Origin: JAXGYX01 sp040772065
GTDB lineage: Bacteria; Bacillota; Clostridia; Saccharofermentanales; Fastidiosipilaceae
NCBI GenBank assembly: GCA_040772065.1
Contig: JAXGYX010000001.1
Coordinates: 1,302,001-1,366,000 of the forward strand
Length of the DNA stretch: 64,000 nucleotides
Direction: 5' to 3'
In this document: in pieces, positions 1 through 8,603 of the stretch
How positions within the stretch are numbered: position 1 is the stretch's first letter
How the letters are laid out: every line of letters starts with the position of its first letter
The notes under the pieces: model-generated
The model's input: the letters and a program-made list of their open reading frames with translations, nothing else
Told to the model about the DNA's origin: nothing
Databases searched by the model: none
Made by a program: the position numbers and the translations under genes

Positions 1-163
1 ATCCAAGATATTTGTAGTAGACCGCGACCGCCATGTCAGTGGCGGACATCGGTCCCGCAATGTGAACATTGCCAATTCGCCGAGTTCCCAACGCCAGTTG
101 CTGACGAATCTCACCAGCCTTGGCAACCAGATCACGTACACTTTCAATATAAACTTTAGCCAT
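1..163 (-). CDS. Transketolase, N-terminal subunit (partial, 5' end only)
   Basis: Only the first 54 codons lie in the window; the gene runs off the left edge. The protein begins MAKVYIESVRDLVAKAGEIR and continues into IGNVHIAGPMSATDMAVAVYYKYL. This resembles the start of thiamine-diphosphate-binding transketolase N-terminal subunits, where a 'GH.GGSLSAADILAALYY..L' segment follows an 'A.EIR' helix. In many clostridia transketolase is split into two small subunits, so a C-terminal subunit gene probably follows outside the window. A GAAAGGACGAAA ribosome binding site precedes the ATG. The SDR gene ends about 20 bp upstream, so the two are very likely co-transcribed in a pentose or sugar-alcohol pathway. 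The assignment rests on a short N-terminus, and the usual GHPGG histidine context is altered (NVHIAGPMS). Confidence 0.65.
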   Translation of the reverse strand, partial: MAKVYIESVRDLVAKAGEIRQQLALGTRRIGNVHIAGPMSATDMAVAVYYKYLG

Positions 164-182
164 GATTTAGTTTCGTCCTTTC

Positions 183-1031
183 TTAATAAATTGAATAACC
201 GCCGTCAACCGGAATATTGATACCTGTAACATAGGAAGATGCCTCGCTGGCCAGGAACAACATGACGCCCTGGAGTTCGTCGGTGCGCCCAAAACGGCTC
301 ATCGGCACAACTTCAAGCAACATATCATGTCCTTCTTTCGGCATCACACCTTCATGAATTCCCGACCAAACATAACCCGGAGAAATCGTGTTTACCCGAA
401 TGCCATACTTGGCCAGACCGGCCGCCAGATAGCGCGCATATTGAGAAACAGCCGCTTTTGTCGTGCCGTAGGCAGCCACAGGTGTGGGACCGCCGGCGAG
501 GAAGTTGGCGTTGTAGCCGGACAAGGAAGATGTCATGATAATGGATCCGCCATGACCGTGCTCACGCATGATCTGATGTGAAATCTGAGCGGTCAGATAG
601 GCGCCGGTCAGATTGATATCGATCGTTTTCTGCCAGACATCATAAGGAACATCGATATCATCTCCGCCCAGGCAAACACCTGCGTTGATATGCGCGATAT
701 CAAGTGTGCCCAACTCTTTAATCAGATTTTCCTTAAGCGCGTCCACTTCTTCTTTGTTGGAAACATCACAGAACAAAGGAACAACTTTGACACCATAGCG
801 TTTCGACAGTTCCGCGGCAGTCTCGATCAGCCTGTCTTTCGCGGCCGGAATATCAACCAAAGCGACATCCGCGCCGGCCTCCGCCCAGGCGGCCGCCGTA
901 TTTCTGCCGATTCCGCCACCACCACCGGTGACCATGCCTTTTTTGCCTTTCAGGGAAAATTTATCGAACAAATGATAGGTGTCATCTTTCCACATATCTT
1001 TCGGATAAATTGAATAATACTCCTCCGACAT
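183..1031 (-). CDS. Short-chain dehydrogenase/reductase (SDR), probable sugar or sugar-alcohol oxidoreductase
   Basis: A 282-residue classical SDR. The Rossmann motif TGGGGGIG sits near residue 40, followed by an aspartate-ended second strand (VALVDIP) that usually favours NAD(H). The catalytic serine lies in MTSSLSG and the Tyr-Lys pair in YGTTK; the C-terminus carries the typical SYVTGINIPVDGG segment. The reading frame is open for five more codons upstream, but a GGAGG lies inside those codons eight bases before the second ATG, so the start is set at 1031. The gene is upstream of and close to a transketolase subunit and divergent from a LysR regulator. That suggests an inducible operon oxidising or reducing a sugar or polyol, for example a gluconate- or arabinitol-type dehydrogenase. 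The substrate cannot be read from the sequence. Confidence 0.85.
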   Translation of the reverse strand: MSEEYYSIYPKDMWKDDTYHLFDKFSLKGKKGMVTGGGGGIGRNTAAAWAEAGADVALVDIPAAKDRLIETAAELSKRYGVKVVPLFCDVSNKEEVDALKENLIKELGTLDIAHINAGVCLGGDDIDVPYDVWQKTIDINLTGAYLTAQISHQIMREHGHGGSIIMTSSLSGYNANFLAGGPTPVAAYGTTKAAVSQYARYLAAGLAKYGIRVNTISPGYVWSGIHEGVMPKEGHDMLLEVVPMSRFGRTDELQGVMLFLASEASSYVTGINIPVDGGYSIY

Positions 1032-1097
1032 AGCACAAACCTCCATCTTTCAATCGCAAAAAAACAAGCACTGTGAAATGACCGCTAAAAAGAAAGC

Positions 1098-1112
1098 ATT
1101 CAATAAATGAAT
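1098..1112. promoter_or_regulatory. Candidate LysR-type operator (T-N11-A palindrome)
   Basis: ATTCAATAAATGAAT is an interrupted palindrome (ATTCA / TGAAT) that fits the T-N11-A rule of LysR-type binding sites. It lies in the divergent region between the SDR operon and the LysR gene, 67 to 81 bases upstream of the SDR start. Function is inferred from position and symmetry only. Confidence 0.35.
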
Positions 1113-1287
1113 ACGTTAATTTAGTGAATGAACATCCTTGTTTAGCATTTGTTGTTTTTGCACAAATTAAACTTGTTATTATTTTCTCTTTTTGTGATAC
1201 TATGGGCAAATATAGATAATTCACACCCAGTCCATAGCTTTTTCGAATGATATTGTTGAAATAGTCTAAAAAAAGGAGACTCGTTTT

Positions 1288-2214
1288 GTGAACATTAATC
1301 AATTGCGATATTTTATCGAGGCGGCAGACCGCGGCTCAATGACCGAAGCAGCTCAGGCACTTTATATCAGTCAGCCGAGTTTGTCCAAATCCATCGCGCA
1401 GTTGGAAAGCGAATATGACATTCAATTATTTGAGCGAAAGCCCAAGGGGATCAGATTGACAGCGATTGGCGTGAAGTTTCTAAATCACGCGAGAATTGTT
1501 GTCGACGCGGCGGCCAGGCTTGACCACACTTTCAGCGACCGTGGAGCCGAAGACAAATCACAATTATTTATCGCTGCTCAACAGTGTGATTTTCTCTACG
1601 ATCTGCTGGTAAAGACGTTTAAGGAAAGTCGATCCATTATCAGCAATATTATTGAAACCGATCGCAAAAACGTGATTCGACTGGTGATTGAAGGCGATGT
1701 GGACATGGGCATTCTGGTCCGCACCAGTTCCGACGCCAAAACCTTCCTCTGGCAGTCCGACCTTAAAAAATTGGAGGTGAACCTCCTTGAAAAAGCCGGC
1801 GTCCACGCCTGTGTCGGACCCAAATCTCCATACTATGACCGCGAACAAATCACCTTCGCCGAAGCGGAGCGCTGTCCACAAATCGCCCTGGACATGGAGC
1901 AGGAAACAAAAATGGCCAGCTTCATAGGCAGCTCCAAAACCCATTTTAATTTAAGTAACATTATATTTTTCAACTCCATCAGCGCTTGCCGGCATTTTCT
2001 GCTGGAAACCGATTCGCTGCTTTTTATTTCAAAGTGGGCGATCGGATGTTTCGCCGACACCCCAATCCGCGCCATCAATGTTGTCACCGATAACCCGGAC
2101 GATCCGGATCCGGTGACGGAATTGTTGTGGATCAAGCGCAGCAGCGAGCCGCTGAATCGACTGACCAAGCGCTTCATCGAGAATCTGTACGCCCATTTTG
2201 ATATTCATACTTAG
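1288..2214 (+). CDS. LysR-family transcriptional regulator
   Basis: A 308-residue LysR-type regulator. The N-terminal winged helix-turn-helix is clear (MNINQLRYFIEAADRGSMTE, then AAQALYISQPSLSKSIAQLE), followed by a linker helix and a two-lobe effector-binding domain of normal length. Translation starts at GTG, with AAAGGAG nine bases upstream. The gene diverges from the SDR/transketolase operon, the usual arrangement for a LysR protein that controls its neighbour and itself. The inducer is unknown. Confidence 0.92.
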   Translation: MNINQLRYFIEAADRGSMTEAAQALYISQPSLSKSIAQLESEYDIQLFERKPKGIRLTAIGVKFLNHARIVVDAAARLDHTFSDRGAEDKSQLFIAAQQCDFLYDLLVKTFKESRSIISNIIETDRKNVIRLVIEGDVDMGILVRTSSDAKTFLWQSDLKKLEVNLLEKAGVHACVGPKSPYYDREQITFAEAERCPQIALDMEQETKMASFIGSSKTHFNLSNIIFFNSISACRHFLLETDSLLFISKWAIGCFADTPIRAINVVTDNPDDPDPVTELLWIKRSSEPLNRLTKRFIENLYAHFDIHT

Positions 2215-2624
2215 CGGAATCATAAAATGGACCGATTCCTCACAACCCTTGCTGACAAGGAGGCGGTCGAACCACCTAATCCCACCAGGCTTCCACACTT
2301 TTGAATGAAGCAAATCCGCAGCTGAACCCTTTTGTGAGTTGACGGAACTGTTTTGAGAGACTATTATCCAAATATATATTATATATTCCTAATTTATCAT
2401 GCATATTGACATGGATTATATGTGGCGGGGGGGGACTATTTGCCGAATCGCCACAAAGCGTGACGATCATTTCTCAAAAGATGTGTGAGTCACAGACCAC
2501 GACTTGTCGACACAATTATCACATTAATTGGCAATATTGATTTGCCCAAGTTTAGCGAGCAAAATCAGTGTCCATCACTCAAACGACGGAGTCGCGCTGA
2601 AATAATTTTTGGGGGGAGGATTTT
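2215..2624. other. Long intergenic region, AT-rich, with a G8 run
   Basis: About 410 bases without a supportable gene. It includes an AT-rich stretch (2366-2400), a TTGACA-like hexamer at 2406-2411 with no -10 box at proper spacing, and a run of eight G at 2427-2434. A strong GGGGGGAGG ribosome binding site for the next gene lies at about 2611-2619. No clear terminator for the LysR gene was found. Confidence 0.5.
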
Positions 2625-3341
2625 ATGAATATCTTTATCTGTGATAGTTGCGTTGAGCAGGCCAAAATGTGCGAAAACAAACTGCTTCAACTTGCGCGAA
2701 AGGCCGATATTCCATTAATGACCAAAGTATTTCTTTCGGGGGACGCTTTGCTGTTTGAGGTCGAGCCACTTTTGGCACAAATAGATTTGATCTATCTTGC
2801 GGTTATAATAGCAGACGGAAATGGTCTCCAAATCGCGGACAAGCTGAGAGAAATGGGTTATTTGGGAGATATCGTTTTCTACACAATGGACCCCACTCGG
2901 GCGATTGAAGGTTACGATGTGTCTGCATTGCATTATCTGATCAAGGACAGCACAAGTGACGAGAAGTTCGAGGAAGTCTTTCATCGCGCGTTCCGGCGCA
3001 AGGAGCGCAGAGAGCAGGAAATGTTGATCCTGACCTGCGCGGGAGACAGTCGCTATATTCCGCTGCAGGATATCTATTATTTTGAGGTAAACCTGCGCAT
3101 TATCACAGTCCATTACAGACAGGACAGCTTCGAATTTTATTCAACAATGGCTCAGATGGAAGAACAATTGTATGACAAAGGATTTGTGCGGATTCATAAG
3201 TCATTTCTCGTAAACATACGCTGGATCCGCTCAGTGAACAACAATCAGGTGGTTTTGGATACCGGCGACGTCCTTCCCGTTGGGAAAAAATATTATTCAA
3301 CCAACCTTAAAGACATCACCGGAATTACCGAAACGTTGTAA
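2625..3341 (+). CDS. LytTR-family response regulator with a degenerate receiver (phospho-acceptor Asp replaced by Ala)
   Basis: A 238-residue protein of the AgrA/LytR architecture. It has a receiver-like domain (about 1-120) and a C-terminal LytTR DNA-binding domain (about 135-235: IPLQDIYYFEV, FVRIHKSFLVNIRWI, LPVGKKYY). The segment DLIYLAVIIADGNGL aligns without gaps to the usual 'DLIFLDIEMPGMNGL', so the phosphorylated aspartate position (59) is alanine (codon GCG). The acidic pair near the N-terminus is reduced to one aspartate (ICDS), while the conserved Thr (FYTMD) and Lys (HYLIKD) remain. Such aspartate-less receivers cannot be switched by normal phosphotransfer and often act constitutively or through ligands or partners. 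No histidine kinase lies nearby. The next gene on the same strand encodes a VWA surface protein, a plausible target. Confidence 0.88.
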   Translation: MNIFICDSCVEQAKMCENKLLQLARKADIPLMTKVFLSGDALLFEVEPLLAQIDLIYLAVIIADGNGLQIADKLREMGYLGDIVFYTMDPTRAIEGYDVSALHYLIKDSTSDEKFEEVFHRAFRRKERREQEMLILTCAGDSRYIPLQDIYYFEVNLRIITVHYRQDSFEFYSTMAQMEEQLYDKGFVRIHKSFLVNIRWIRSVNNNQVVLDTGDVLPVGKKYYSTNLKDITGITETL

Positions 3342-3483
3342 AACGAGCTTCAAGGTGGAGACTGTTAAGCACTCAAAACATTTGTGGTGATGGATTAAAA
3401 ATATATGGTAATCTATTTGTCCCATATATTCTGACGCGGAAGATTGGTCACAATCCGCTAGCGAGAACGTGTGAGGTGAACGA

Positions 3484-5955
3484 GTGGGCAATCGATTGAT
3501 TAGAATAAATCTTCAAAATCAAAAATATAAACAACCGAAAGGCCACGGGCTCACCACCCTTCCGGCTATTTTTTTGAGCATCATGATTGCCCTCCTCATG
3601 CCGATATTTTTCATGCCGACGAAAATCACCGCGCTTTCTAATGCGCGATCGGGCGGCGGCAACTCAGAAACGATCAGAATTGATCAGCTGACGATCAATG
3701 ATTGGGAAGGAAATGAAGTCTCTGTTGGCCAAGAGAATGACTTCACCCAATCGATCTCAGGTATTTTGAATGGGTTAAACAGCGGAGAGGTCGGCGCGTC
3801 ACAATTCGCTTATTATGAAACGCTCGAAGATGAGCAAAACGGAATCATCAAAAACACCGTGGATGTGGCCGCCGACCCCATGAGCGGATCCATGGATGTT
3901 GTGTTCGTTTTGGATGCGTCCGGCAGCATGGCAAATCCATTTACGGGTGTCGACGCGCTACCTGAAAACTCTCCACCGGACCCTGATCCGTCACCCAATG
4001 AAGATGCACGATTTTACATTGCCAAGCAATCGATTCTCCGGTTTTCCGAAAGTGTTTTATTGGCCGATGGCGACAGTCGGATTTCCATCGTGGTGTTCTC
4101 CACAGGCATTGACAGCATACTTGATTTTACCGAAGATCTCGAATCGATCCATAGTTATATTGCGAGTTTGAATTATGGTCAAAACACTAATTATGAAAGC
4201 GGACTGAACCAAGCGGAAGCGCTGCTAAACAATCGATCCGGTGCCGAAAGAGAGCGAGAATCTCATGTCATCCTGATCACCGACGGTCGACCAAATCGCG
4301 GGAATGCCGTGGCGGGAGCCAATCGCCTCAAAAACAATACCAACGCCGATCTCTATTGTGTCGGGATTGAATCGGGTGCCGGTGACTTGTTGGCGTCCTT
4401 GGCGACCGACGAAAGCTACTTTAAAGATTGCAACACAGTGAATGAATTCATGGAATACATGATTCATATTAATGAGCGACTCCCCGCTTACCAAAGTGCT
4501 GTGATTCAGATCGAGCTGGGAAATTTCTTTAACTTATTGTGCGACGAGACACATCCCATTGACTTTGGAGAAACCACTTATTTTTCAATCGATGATCTGC
4601 CGGCGGATCTGTCTCGGTTTCACGCCGAATCAAATCGGATTCAATGGACGATCCCAACGATCACCAACGCTGGTCTTCGTATAAGCTACTACACGTCGCT
4701 CACAGACGAGGCGAAGACTGATTCAGACGCTCATCCGACATGTCCTTTATTTGCGGCGGGGAATCTGGAATACCATCGACAACTTAGAGTGGATGACGGA
4801 ACCGTTCAGACTGCCGAAGAGTCGACTTCCAAAACGTTGCTCCCATACACGCTCCATGCGAAAAGCAGCACATTGACGCTCTCCATTTTCAGTGATCAAA
4901 TGGGGACGGATGATTCGTTTCGCGGAAATGATCTGTCATTCGAAGACGAGATCCAATACACCGTCCGTGTGACAAACGATGGTCTGTTGACAGCCGAACA
5001 AATTGAAATCGGAGCGTACATCCCCTTTGGAAGCGAATATGTCTCCGGAGTTTCCGCCCTGCCTGATCACGACAACCTGAAAGTGAGCTCCACCCCGTTT
5101 ACCTTATTGCCTGGAGAAACAGAGGAAATTTCCTTCATTGTCCGTGTTTCCATAGAGGAAGGTTTCATTGCGAACACCGGTTTTTTAAATCTGATTCATC
5201 AAGACTCGAACGAAATGTCGATGCAAACCGGTGAGCTGACAAATTTTGTGGTTCTTCTCGAAACAGCACCACCAATCACCAACCCCCCATCTTCAATTCT
5301 TCCTCCGACACAGGTTCCACAACCACCTTCGACACAGGTTCCACAACCACCTTCGACACAGGTTCCGCAACCGCCTTCGACACAGGTTCCGCAACCATCT
5401 TCGACACAGGTTCCGCAACCACCTTCGACACAGGTTCCACAACCACCTTCGACACAGGTTCCGCAACCACCTTCGACACAGGTTGTGCCGCCGACCGTGA
5501 TTCCGGAAACGGGTGGGCCGAGCTTCTCTGCGCAAGTGACGGACCCGGTCACCATGGCAACTGATGAAATGGTGGGAACAAAACAACGAGAAGTGGGCAA
5601 CCCTTCGGTGGTCGCCGGGAGTCACTCAAGCGAGGAGAATATTGATTCAGCGAGGCAGAGCGCCGTCCATCCAGCCGACGAGTCTGAGCATCAGTTAGGC
5701 GACGCTGATTCAGCGACCCAGATCAACAACGTCCGCACCACCAAAATAACAGAGAACCGCCAATCTGACGCGAACCGGAATTTAGAGGGATCCACCACTA
5801 CCAATTCATATACGTTCTTATTGGTTGCGAGCACTTTGCTTTGCATTGTATTGGTAACTCAGATTATCCACATTCGATCCGACTTGCGACTGTTGAGCTG
5901 GTATCAAAGCAAAAAAACACGTCATTCAGATCATAGAAATAAGCGCATCGATTAA
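3484..5955 (+). CDS. VWA-domain surface protein with Pro/Gln/Thr repeat stalk and C-terminal membrane anchor
   Basis: An 823-residue exported protein starting at GTG (GAGGTGA just upstream). A hydrophobic segment near residues 25-48 acts as signal peptide or anchor. A von Willebrand factor A domain follows, with an intact MIDAS motif DASGS (D144, S146, S148) and later TDGRPN. Next comes a beta-rich region resembling DUF11-type repeats (about 450-590, DEIQYTVRVTNDG). Then follow seven copies of the octapeptide TQVPQPPS (one TQVPQPSS) encoded by 24-bp tandem repeats, a polar Ser/Asp-rich stretch, a transmembrane helix (about 775-797) and a basic cytoplasmic tail. The layout implies an adhesive or sensing head displayed on a stalk. 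An IPETGG string lies about 150 residues before the C-terminus, too early to be a normal sortase site. The gene follows the LytTR regulator by 142 bp. Confidence 0.85.
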   Translation: MGNRLIRINLQNQKYKQPKGHGLTTLPAIFLSIMIALLMPIFFMPTKITALSNARSGGGNSETIRIDQLTINDWEGNEVSVGQENDFTQSISGILNGLNSGEVGASQFAYYETLEDEQNGIIKNTVDVAADPMSGSMDVVFVLDASGSMANPFTGVDALPENSPPDPDPSPNEDARFYIAKQSILRFSESVLLADGDSRISIVVFSTGIDSILDFTEDLESIHSYIASLNYGQNTNYESGLNQAEALLNNRSGAERERESHVILITDGRPNRGNAVAGANRLKNNTNADLYCVGIESGAGDLLASLATDESYFKDCNTVNEFMEYMIHINERLPAYQSAVIQIELGNFFNLLCDETHPIDFGETTYFSIDDLPADLSRFHAESNRIQWTIPTITNAGLRISYYTSLTDEAKTDSDAHPTCPLFAAGNLEYHRQLRVDDGTVQTAEESTSKTLLPYTLHAKSSTLTLSIFSDQMGTDDSFRGNDLSFEDEIQYTVRVTNDGLLTAEQIEIGAYIPFGSEYVSGVSALPDHDNLKVSSTPFTLLPGETEEISFIVRVSIEEGFIANTGFLNLIHQDSNEMSMQTGELTNFVVLLETAPPITNPPSSILPPTQVPQPPSTQVPQPPSTQVPQPPSTQVPQPSSTQVPQPPSTQVPQPPSTQVPQPPSTQVVPPTVIPETGGPSFSAQVTDPVTMATDEMVGTKQREVGNPSVVAGSHSSEENIDSARQSAVHPADESEHQLGDADSATQINNVRTTKITENRQSDANRNLEGSTTTNSYTFLLVASTLLCIVLVTQIIHIRSDLRLLSWYQSKKTRHSDHRNKRID
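5308..5475 (+). repeat. Seven tandem 24-bp repeats encoding TQVPQPPS
   Basis: Seven contiguous, in-frame 24-bp units encode the octapeptide TQVPQPPS, with third-position changes between units (CCA/CCG) and one PSS variant. A diverged eighth unit (TQVVPPTV) follows. They form the extended stalk of the VWA surface protein. Unit number could change by slippage or recombination without breaking the frame. Confidence 0.95.
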
Positions 5956-6006
5956 ATGCAAAAAATCAGCGAGACAATGCCGTTAGGATTTGAGGAGGAT
6001 TGGGAA

Positions 6007-6213
6007 ATGAAGTATTTTCTATATGTATTGGTCGGTGGGTTGTTGTTGAGTGTGTTGATCTGCGCGGTTATCAAATCGAGGCTAAAACGCCGTTTAAAAA
6101 GCATCGACGGTTTCGTCGGGATAACCCGAAATAACAGCAGAAATGGAAGAGTTGTCGGGGGTGTGATTCAAAGGCCAAGTGAAAAACGCGCCTTTCCCCG
6201 AGTGTATAAATAA
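6007..6213 (+). CDS. Small single-pass membrane protein, unknown function
   Basis: A 68-residue protein (MKYFLYVLVGGLLLSVLICA then a very basic tail). The frame is open back to an ATG at 5956 that touches the stop codon of the VWA gene, but the clear ribosome binding site AGGAGG at 5993-5998 sits eight bases before the ATG at 6007, so that start is preferred. One N-terminal helix (about 3-22) is followed by a KSRLKRRLK cluster, predicting N-out or signal-anchor topology with a cytoplasmic tail. It is almost certainly co-transcribed with the VWA gene. Its stop codon (6211-6213) coincides with the outer end of a decayed IS element, so the original C-terminus may have been lost. No family was recognised. 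Confidence 0.6.
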   Translation: MKYFLYVLVGGLLLSVLICAVIKSRLKRRLKSIDGFVGITRNNSRNGRVVGGVIQRPSEKRAFPRVYK

Positions 6214-7659
6214 CTTTGTGTAAGTCATCAGCTGGTAAAATAGAAACTAGTTGGAGGACAGAACAATGGCCAGACGCGAACGAAAATCAGACCGACTACC
6301 GGAAGGGTGGCTACAGGGATTCATAGAAGCCTACGACATCCAGACTACTGACGACATTAAAGAGGCTCTAAAAGACCTTGTTGGTGGCACGATAGAAACG
6401 ATGATGGAGGCAGAACTGGAAACTGATCTGGGTTATGCCAAGCACGACAAAGAGAACAAAAAGACAAACAACAGTCGAAATGGCAGCTCATCGAAAACGC
6501 TACGCACGGAATATGGCGATGTAACAATCGCTGTTCCCCGAGACCGTGAAAGTGAATTTGAGCCAAAGATCGTTCCCAAGCACCAGCGGGAGATCAAAGG
6601 TCTGGATAAACAGATCATCTCAATGTATGCCAAAGGCATGAGTACAAGGGATATCTCCAGCTCACATCGAATCCTTGTATGGAGCGGAAATTTCGGCGGA
6701 AACCATTTCCAAGATCACAGATAAAATTCTGCCGGAAATTAAGGAATGGCAGAATCGTCCACTCAAGCCGTTGTATGCCCTGATGTTCTTTGACGCGATC
6801 CACTATCCGGTACGGACAGAAGGCATGGTACGACAACGCGCCGTCTATATCGCGATTGGCGTGGACATGAATGGTGAGCGAGACGTCTGCGGCCTATGGA
6901 TTGGCGAAGCTGAAAGCAGCAAATATTGGCTGAGCTGTATGAACGAAATGAAAAATCGCGGTGTCCGCGATATTTTGATCTGTTCAGTCGATGGTCTGAG
7001 CGGATTTAATGAGGCGATTCACGCAGTCTATCCCCAAACGGATATCCAGCGATGCATCGTACACCAGGTCCGAAACTCCATGCGTTATGTCCCCTATAAG
7101 GACCTGAAACTCTACACCTCAGACATGAAACGAATTTATCAGGCGCCAACGGAAGAAGTCGGTCTGATGGAGCTGGACGCGTTTGAGGAAAAATGGGGTA
7201 AAAAATACCCAGCAGCTCTGAAATCCTGGCGTGACAACTGGACAGAGCTCAGCACCTTTTTAAGTATCCACCCGAAATTCGTAAGCTCATTTACACGACG
7301 AACAGAATTGAGAGTTTCAATCGAGGCCTGCGAAAAGTCACCAAAAGCAAGGCCGCCTACCCGTCCGATACCGCCTTGCTCAAATCCTTGTATCTGGCGA
7401 TTCAGGACATCACCGCAAAATGGGGTAAGATTCAAGGCTGGGCCGGCATATTTGGGCAGCTGATGATTATCTTTGAAGACCGTATCCAGCCGGGAGACTA
7501 CAACTGATTGCAGATTCAGATACTGTTTAACTTTACGGGCAGCACATGCTCCTGTTAAACTATGCTAACGTAAAATCACCTGCCTAACGCTGATAAACAG
7601 GCAACAAGCAGGCGATTTGACACATGATCATTTGATTACTACTGATGAATACACAAAGT
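6213..7659 (+). mobile_element. Degenerate IS256-family insertion sequence
   Basis: The element carries one disrupted transposase gene and imperfect terminal inverted repeats. The left end (6213-6238) and the reverse complement of the right end (about 7634-7659) share ACTTTGTGTA, then TCATCAG, then GTAA, with one small gap each. The 8 bases outside each end differ (TATAAATA versus ATCTGATA), so no target duplication is recognisable. This fits an old insertion or a later rearrangement. It is unrelated in sequence to the two intact IS copies elsewhere in the window. Confidence 0.75.
6266..7507 (+). pseudogene. IS256-family (Mutator-type) transposase, broken by two single-base frameshifts
   Basis: Three overlapping frames rebuild a transposase of about 413 residues, the normal IS256 length. 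The start MARRERKSDRLPEGWLQGF at 6266 follows GGAGG. The first break is an extra T near 6662: removing it restores STRDISSHIESLYGAEISAE. The second break is one T missing in the T run at 7257-7261: restoring it gives STFFKYPPEIRKLIYTTNRIES and continues in frame to a stop at 7505-7507 after RIQPGDYN. DDE-type residues are still visible (FFDAIHYPVR, SVDGLSGF, NRIESFN). Two independent lesions argue for true decay rather than programmed frameshifting, although both could in principle be sequencing errors. Confidence 0.85.
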
Positions 7660-7721
7660 ATCTGATACTCCCCTTTCCCCACCAAAATAGATGATTCTCC
7701 CGCCTGATCGATCAGCACTCA

Positions 7722-8603
7722 TCACAATGATGTGCGCTTGAATCGCTTTTTAAATTCATCATCGTCTATGTTCGCAATACCCCGATCCAATATGTGAATC
7801 ATCCTCTTGATCTCCCCTTGATTTAAAAAACCCATAATCGGCGTGGAGTTCAGGGCGTGAGCCGACCAAAAATAGGTCTCCGGAAGGTCCACATGCTCCA
7901 GAAACGCTCGTTGTTCTTGCAGATTCTCTTCTTCACCGGCTTCCACAAAGAATCCGGCGCGCATCGCCTCAAATAGTTCGGTGCCTTCAAAAACACCCAC
8001 TGTGGTCGGAAGGACCAGCACCGGTTTTGTCTGATTCGCCAACTTCGCCGCAGCGATTCCGCTTTCAACCCCTCTCCCCTTTCCGGCCAATCCGGGCATC
8101 AACAACATGCAATGACGAATGCCCGCCTCATTCAGACGATTGAGCTGGGTGATCGCCTCTTCAACTGTATGTCCTTTTTTGACATCGTCAAGCACATCGT
8201 CCAGTCCACTTTCGATCCCCACATAAAGGTCGTCAATCCCTTTATCTTTGAGTTCACACAGCTGCTCATCTGTTTTCATCATGATATTTCTTACCGAAGC
8301 GTACATCGTGATTGTCTGACAATTCGGTAGGTGGTGATGGATCAGTGTCGCGATCCTCGCCAATCGATCCACCGACAACGCAAAGGCGTCTCCATCTACC
8401 AAAAACACACGGTCGGCGTACGGGTAATGCCGCCCCGCGCTTTCCAAATTCTCAATCACCGTCCGCTCATCCACAACTCGAAACGCCTTGCTCGCGAACA
8501 TGTTGCAAAATGTGCATTGATTGTGGGTACATCCCAATGTCACCTGTAGCAGGACATCATTGGCCTCCAGCGGTGGCCGATAAATCACACCTTCATATTT
8601 CAT
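7722..8603 (-). CDS. Radical SAM superfamily protein
   Basis: A 293-residue radical SAM protein. The iron-sulfur motif is GCTHNQCTFC (C25, C30, C33), a CX4CX2C spacing rather than the classical CX3CX2C; this spacing is, to my knowledge, shared by a common uncharacterised firmicute group with 'CSHNKCTFC'. A glycine-rich SAM contact may lie in IESGLDD, and the barrel strands look complete. It stands alone between the decayed IS and the alcohol dehydrogenase, transcribed leftward from its own promoter region. The reaction is not known from the sequence. Confidence 0.85.
   Translation of the reverse strand: MKYEGVIYRPPLEANDVLLQVTLGCTHNQCTFCNMFASKAFRVVDERTVIENLESAGRHYPYADRVFLVDGDAFALSVDRLARIATLIHHHLPNCQTITMYASVRNIMMKTDEQLCELKDKGIDDLYVGIESGLDDVLDDVKKGHTVEEAITQLNRLNEAGIRHCMLLMPGLAGKGRGVESGIAAAKLANQTKPVLVLPTTVGVFEGTELFEAMRAGFFVEAGEEENLQEQRAFLEHVDLPETYFWSAHALNSTPIMGFLNQGEIKRMIHILDRGIANIDDDEFKKRFKRTSL

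Noticed and set aside
5308..5475. CRISPR-like array from regularly spaced repeats
   Set aside because: The 24-bp units are contiguous without spacers and stay in frame within a coding region.
5498..5515. Sortase motif IPETGG in the VWA surface protein
   Set aside because: It lies about 150 residues before the C-terminus with no hydrophobic segment directly after it; the membrane helix is much further on and ends in a long basic tail.
6655..7265. Programmed frameshifting in the IS256-type transposase
   Set aside because: The family uses a single frame. The two breaks are a one-base gain outside a slippery site and a one-base loss in a T run, which fit decay.
7654..7667. Target-site duplication of the decayed IS element
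   Set aside because: The flanks TATAAATA and ATCTGATA do not match, even when the boundary is shifted by a base.
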